A stretch of 45,903 bases of DNA from Actinomycetota bacterium (GTDB lineage Bacteria > Margulisbacteria > Marinamargulisbacteria > GCA-2716485): assembly GCA_002716485.1 (NCBI GenBank), contig PBBE01000020.1:1-45903 (forward strand), written 5' to 3'. Position numbers and translations under genes: made by a program. The notes under the pieces were generated by a model. The model saw nothing but the letters and a program-made list of their open reading frames with translations. It ran no database searches and was not told the DNA's origin. Within the stretch, counting starts at the first letter, position 1. Each line of letters starts with the position of its first letter. Below, piece by piece: positions 45,229 to 45,903 of the stretch.

Positions 45229-45339
45229 CTAGTTGTCGAGTAAAAAGTGCATCCAGTCCTCTTCATTCAGTTGACGAATTTGATCGGTAATATCAACCGT
45301 TGTTTCATTATTCATTGTTTCATCTAATTGGGGGTTCAT
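45229..45339 (-). CDS. Small hypothetical acidic protein (36 aa)
   Basis: An ORF from ATG at 45339 that reads MNPQLDETMNNETTVDITDQ, with the end LNEEDWMHFLLDN. An AAGGAG site lies 6 bp before the start. It is acidic and soluble. It lies upstream of ileS on the same strand and is divergent from hsp20. The start signal is good, but it is too short to assign. Confidence 0.45.
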   Translation of the reverse strand: MNPQLDETMNNETTVDITDQIRQLNEEDWMHFLLDN

Positions 45340-45441
45340 TTTGATCTCCTTTTTTATTTCTCTATGAGAGATATGCCCTGTTTGGGGTGGTTGAAACATC
45401 GAATTTTCTTGATATGTTTATATTTTGGATCTGTTTAGGTG

Positions 45442-45470
45442 TAAATCTGTTCATTATTTGAACATATTTA
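45442..45470. promoter_or_regulatory. Long inverted repeat upstream of hsp20
   Basis: TAAATCTGTTCA (45442-45453) and TGAACATATTTA (45459-45470) are 12-bp arms with one mismatch around a 5-bp spacer. They lie about 60 bp before the Hsp20 start. This is not the CIRCE sequence, so it would be an operator for another regulator. Confidence 0.45.
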
Positions 45471-45530
45471 CTTGGTTTTCTTGGCCATTTATTTGCAAGA
45501 TCTTGGGTAACAAAAATAAAAGGAGTGATG

Positions 45531-45903
45531 ATGATGGTCATACTTAATGAAACGCGCCCGATTCAATCTATTGTTGGGGAGGTGTTAGATTCTGTTCTTT
45601 TGGGGACACTTGTAAAGGATCAAAATCGATATTTTTCGTCTCGATTTGAATTGCTTTCTGAAGAGAGTTGTTTTAAAGTTCGAGGGGTTTTACCGGGGAT
45701 TGATCCGACTCAATTATCAGTGAGCGTGAAAGGTCGTTTATTGAATATTGAGTTGTCAGTCAAGGAAGCGGGAGGGGGCTCTGATGGGTTTGGGGAGTTG
45801 GTATCGCCTTTTAAGGAGACATTATCTTTGTCTGAACCTGTGGACTATGAGAATAGTACGGTTTCATTTGAACAAGGTGTTTTGACGATTACTTTGCCTA
45901 AAA
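45531..45903 (+). CDS. Hsp20/alpha-crystallin small heat shock protein (truncated by window edge)
   Basis: The first 124 residues are seen and the gene runs off the end. The alpha-crystallin domain is recognisable: RFELLSEESCFKVRGVLPGI, then LSVSVKGRLLNIELS and YENSTVSFEQGVLTITLPK, which contains the GVLTITLPK motif of the Hsp20 beta-sandwich. Hsp20 proteins hold unfolded proteins without ATP. An AAAGGAG site lies at 45519-45525. Three ATG codons in a row (45528, 45531, 45534) are possible starts; 45531 fits the spacing. Confidence 0.85.
   Translation, partial: MMVILNETRPIQSIVGEVLDSVLLGTLVKDQNRYFSSRFELLSEESCFKVRGVLPGIDPTQLSVSVKGRLLNIELSVKEAGGGSDGFGELVSPFKETLSLSEPVDYENSTVSFEQGVLTITLPK

Noticed and set aside
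45124-45339. T-box or leader attenuator upstream of ileS
   Set aside because: No T-box sequence or clear antiterminator/terminator pair was found, and a small ORF occupies part of it.

Overview
The window looks like a chromosomal segment from an AT-leaning, diderm (Gram-negative-type) bacterium. The diderm evidence is two outer-membrane porins, periplasmic binding proteins, a lipoprotein PstS and a monomeric NADP isocitrate dehydrogenase. The gene order miaA - pgpH - ybeY - dgkA - corC is more typical of Terrabacteria-like lineages. The combination would fit an uncultured diderm such as Margulisbacteria, but this placement is inference and no 16S or ribosomal gene is present. The standard genetic code is used, and many gene pairs overlap as ATGA.

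Region 1 (about 162-6392) is AT-rich and accessory. A divergent pair of promoters serves an asparagine-synthetase-like amidotransferase (minus strand) and a four-gene operon (plus strand). The operon encodes a 110-aa Cys-rich peptide, a 275-aa partner protein, a DUF692/MNIO iron oxidase and a GT4-type glycosyltransferase with a long C-terminal extension. I read this as an unusual RiPP (ribosomal peptide natural product) cluster, and it is the best candidate for an undescribed system here. Region 2 (6551-9735) is a zinc-type uptake island: a small His/Cys membrane protein, an outer-membrane porin, a ZnuA-like binding protein and an ABC permease, without an ATPase. Region 3 (9875-18892) is a ten-gene phosphate operon behind a triple Pho box: porin, pstSCAB, phoB, phoR, phoU. 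It ends with arsC and an aquaporin, which together suggest detoxification of arsenate taken up by Pst.

Region 4 (18971-23044) is a type II fatty-acid/polyketide cassette (ACP, dehydratase, ketosynthase, a chain-length-factor-like KS without the catalytic Cys, ketoreductase). Its promoter carries a perfect palindrome in the -35/-10 spacer. A decayed 88-bp copy of the aquaporin gene lies just beyond the cassette, so the cassette is bracketed by direct repeats. Region 5 (23500-45903) is mostly core genes. On the minus strand are icd, rlmD and a six-hairpin-glycosidase-like protein. On the plus strand are miaA-pgpH-ybeY-dgkA-corC. Then come the large NAD-glutamate dehydrogenase, coaX, a short ssb, an adenosine-kinase-like pfkB gene with ileS, and a truncated Hsp20 gene at the edge.

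Throughout regions 2-5 the plus strand is rich in G and T whichever strand is coding. Minus-strand proteins are therefore rich in Gln, Asn, His, Thr and Pro, and plus-strand proteins in Val, Gly and Leu. This strand bias suggests the plus strand is the leading strand. The AsnB-like gene does not show it, which supports recent acquisition of region 1. No tRNA, rRNA, CRISPR array or transposase was seen.
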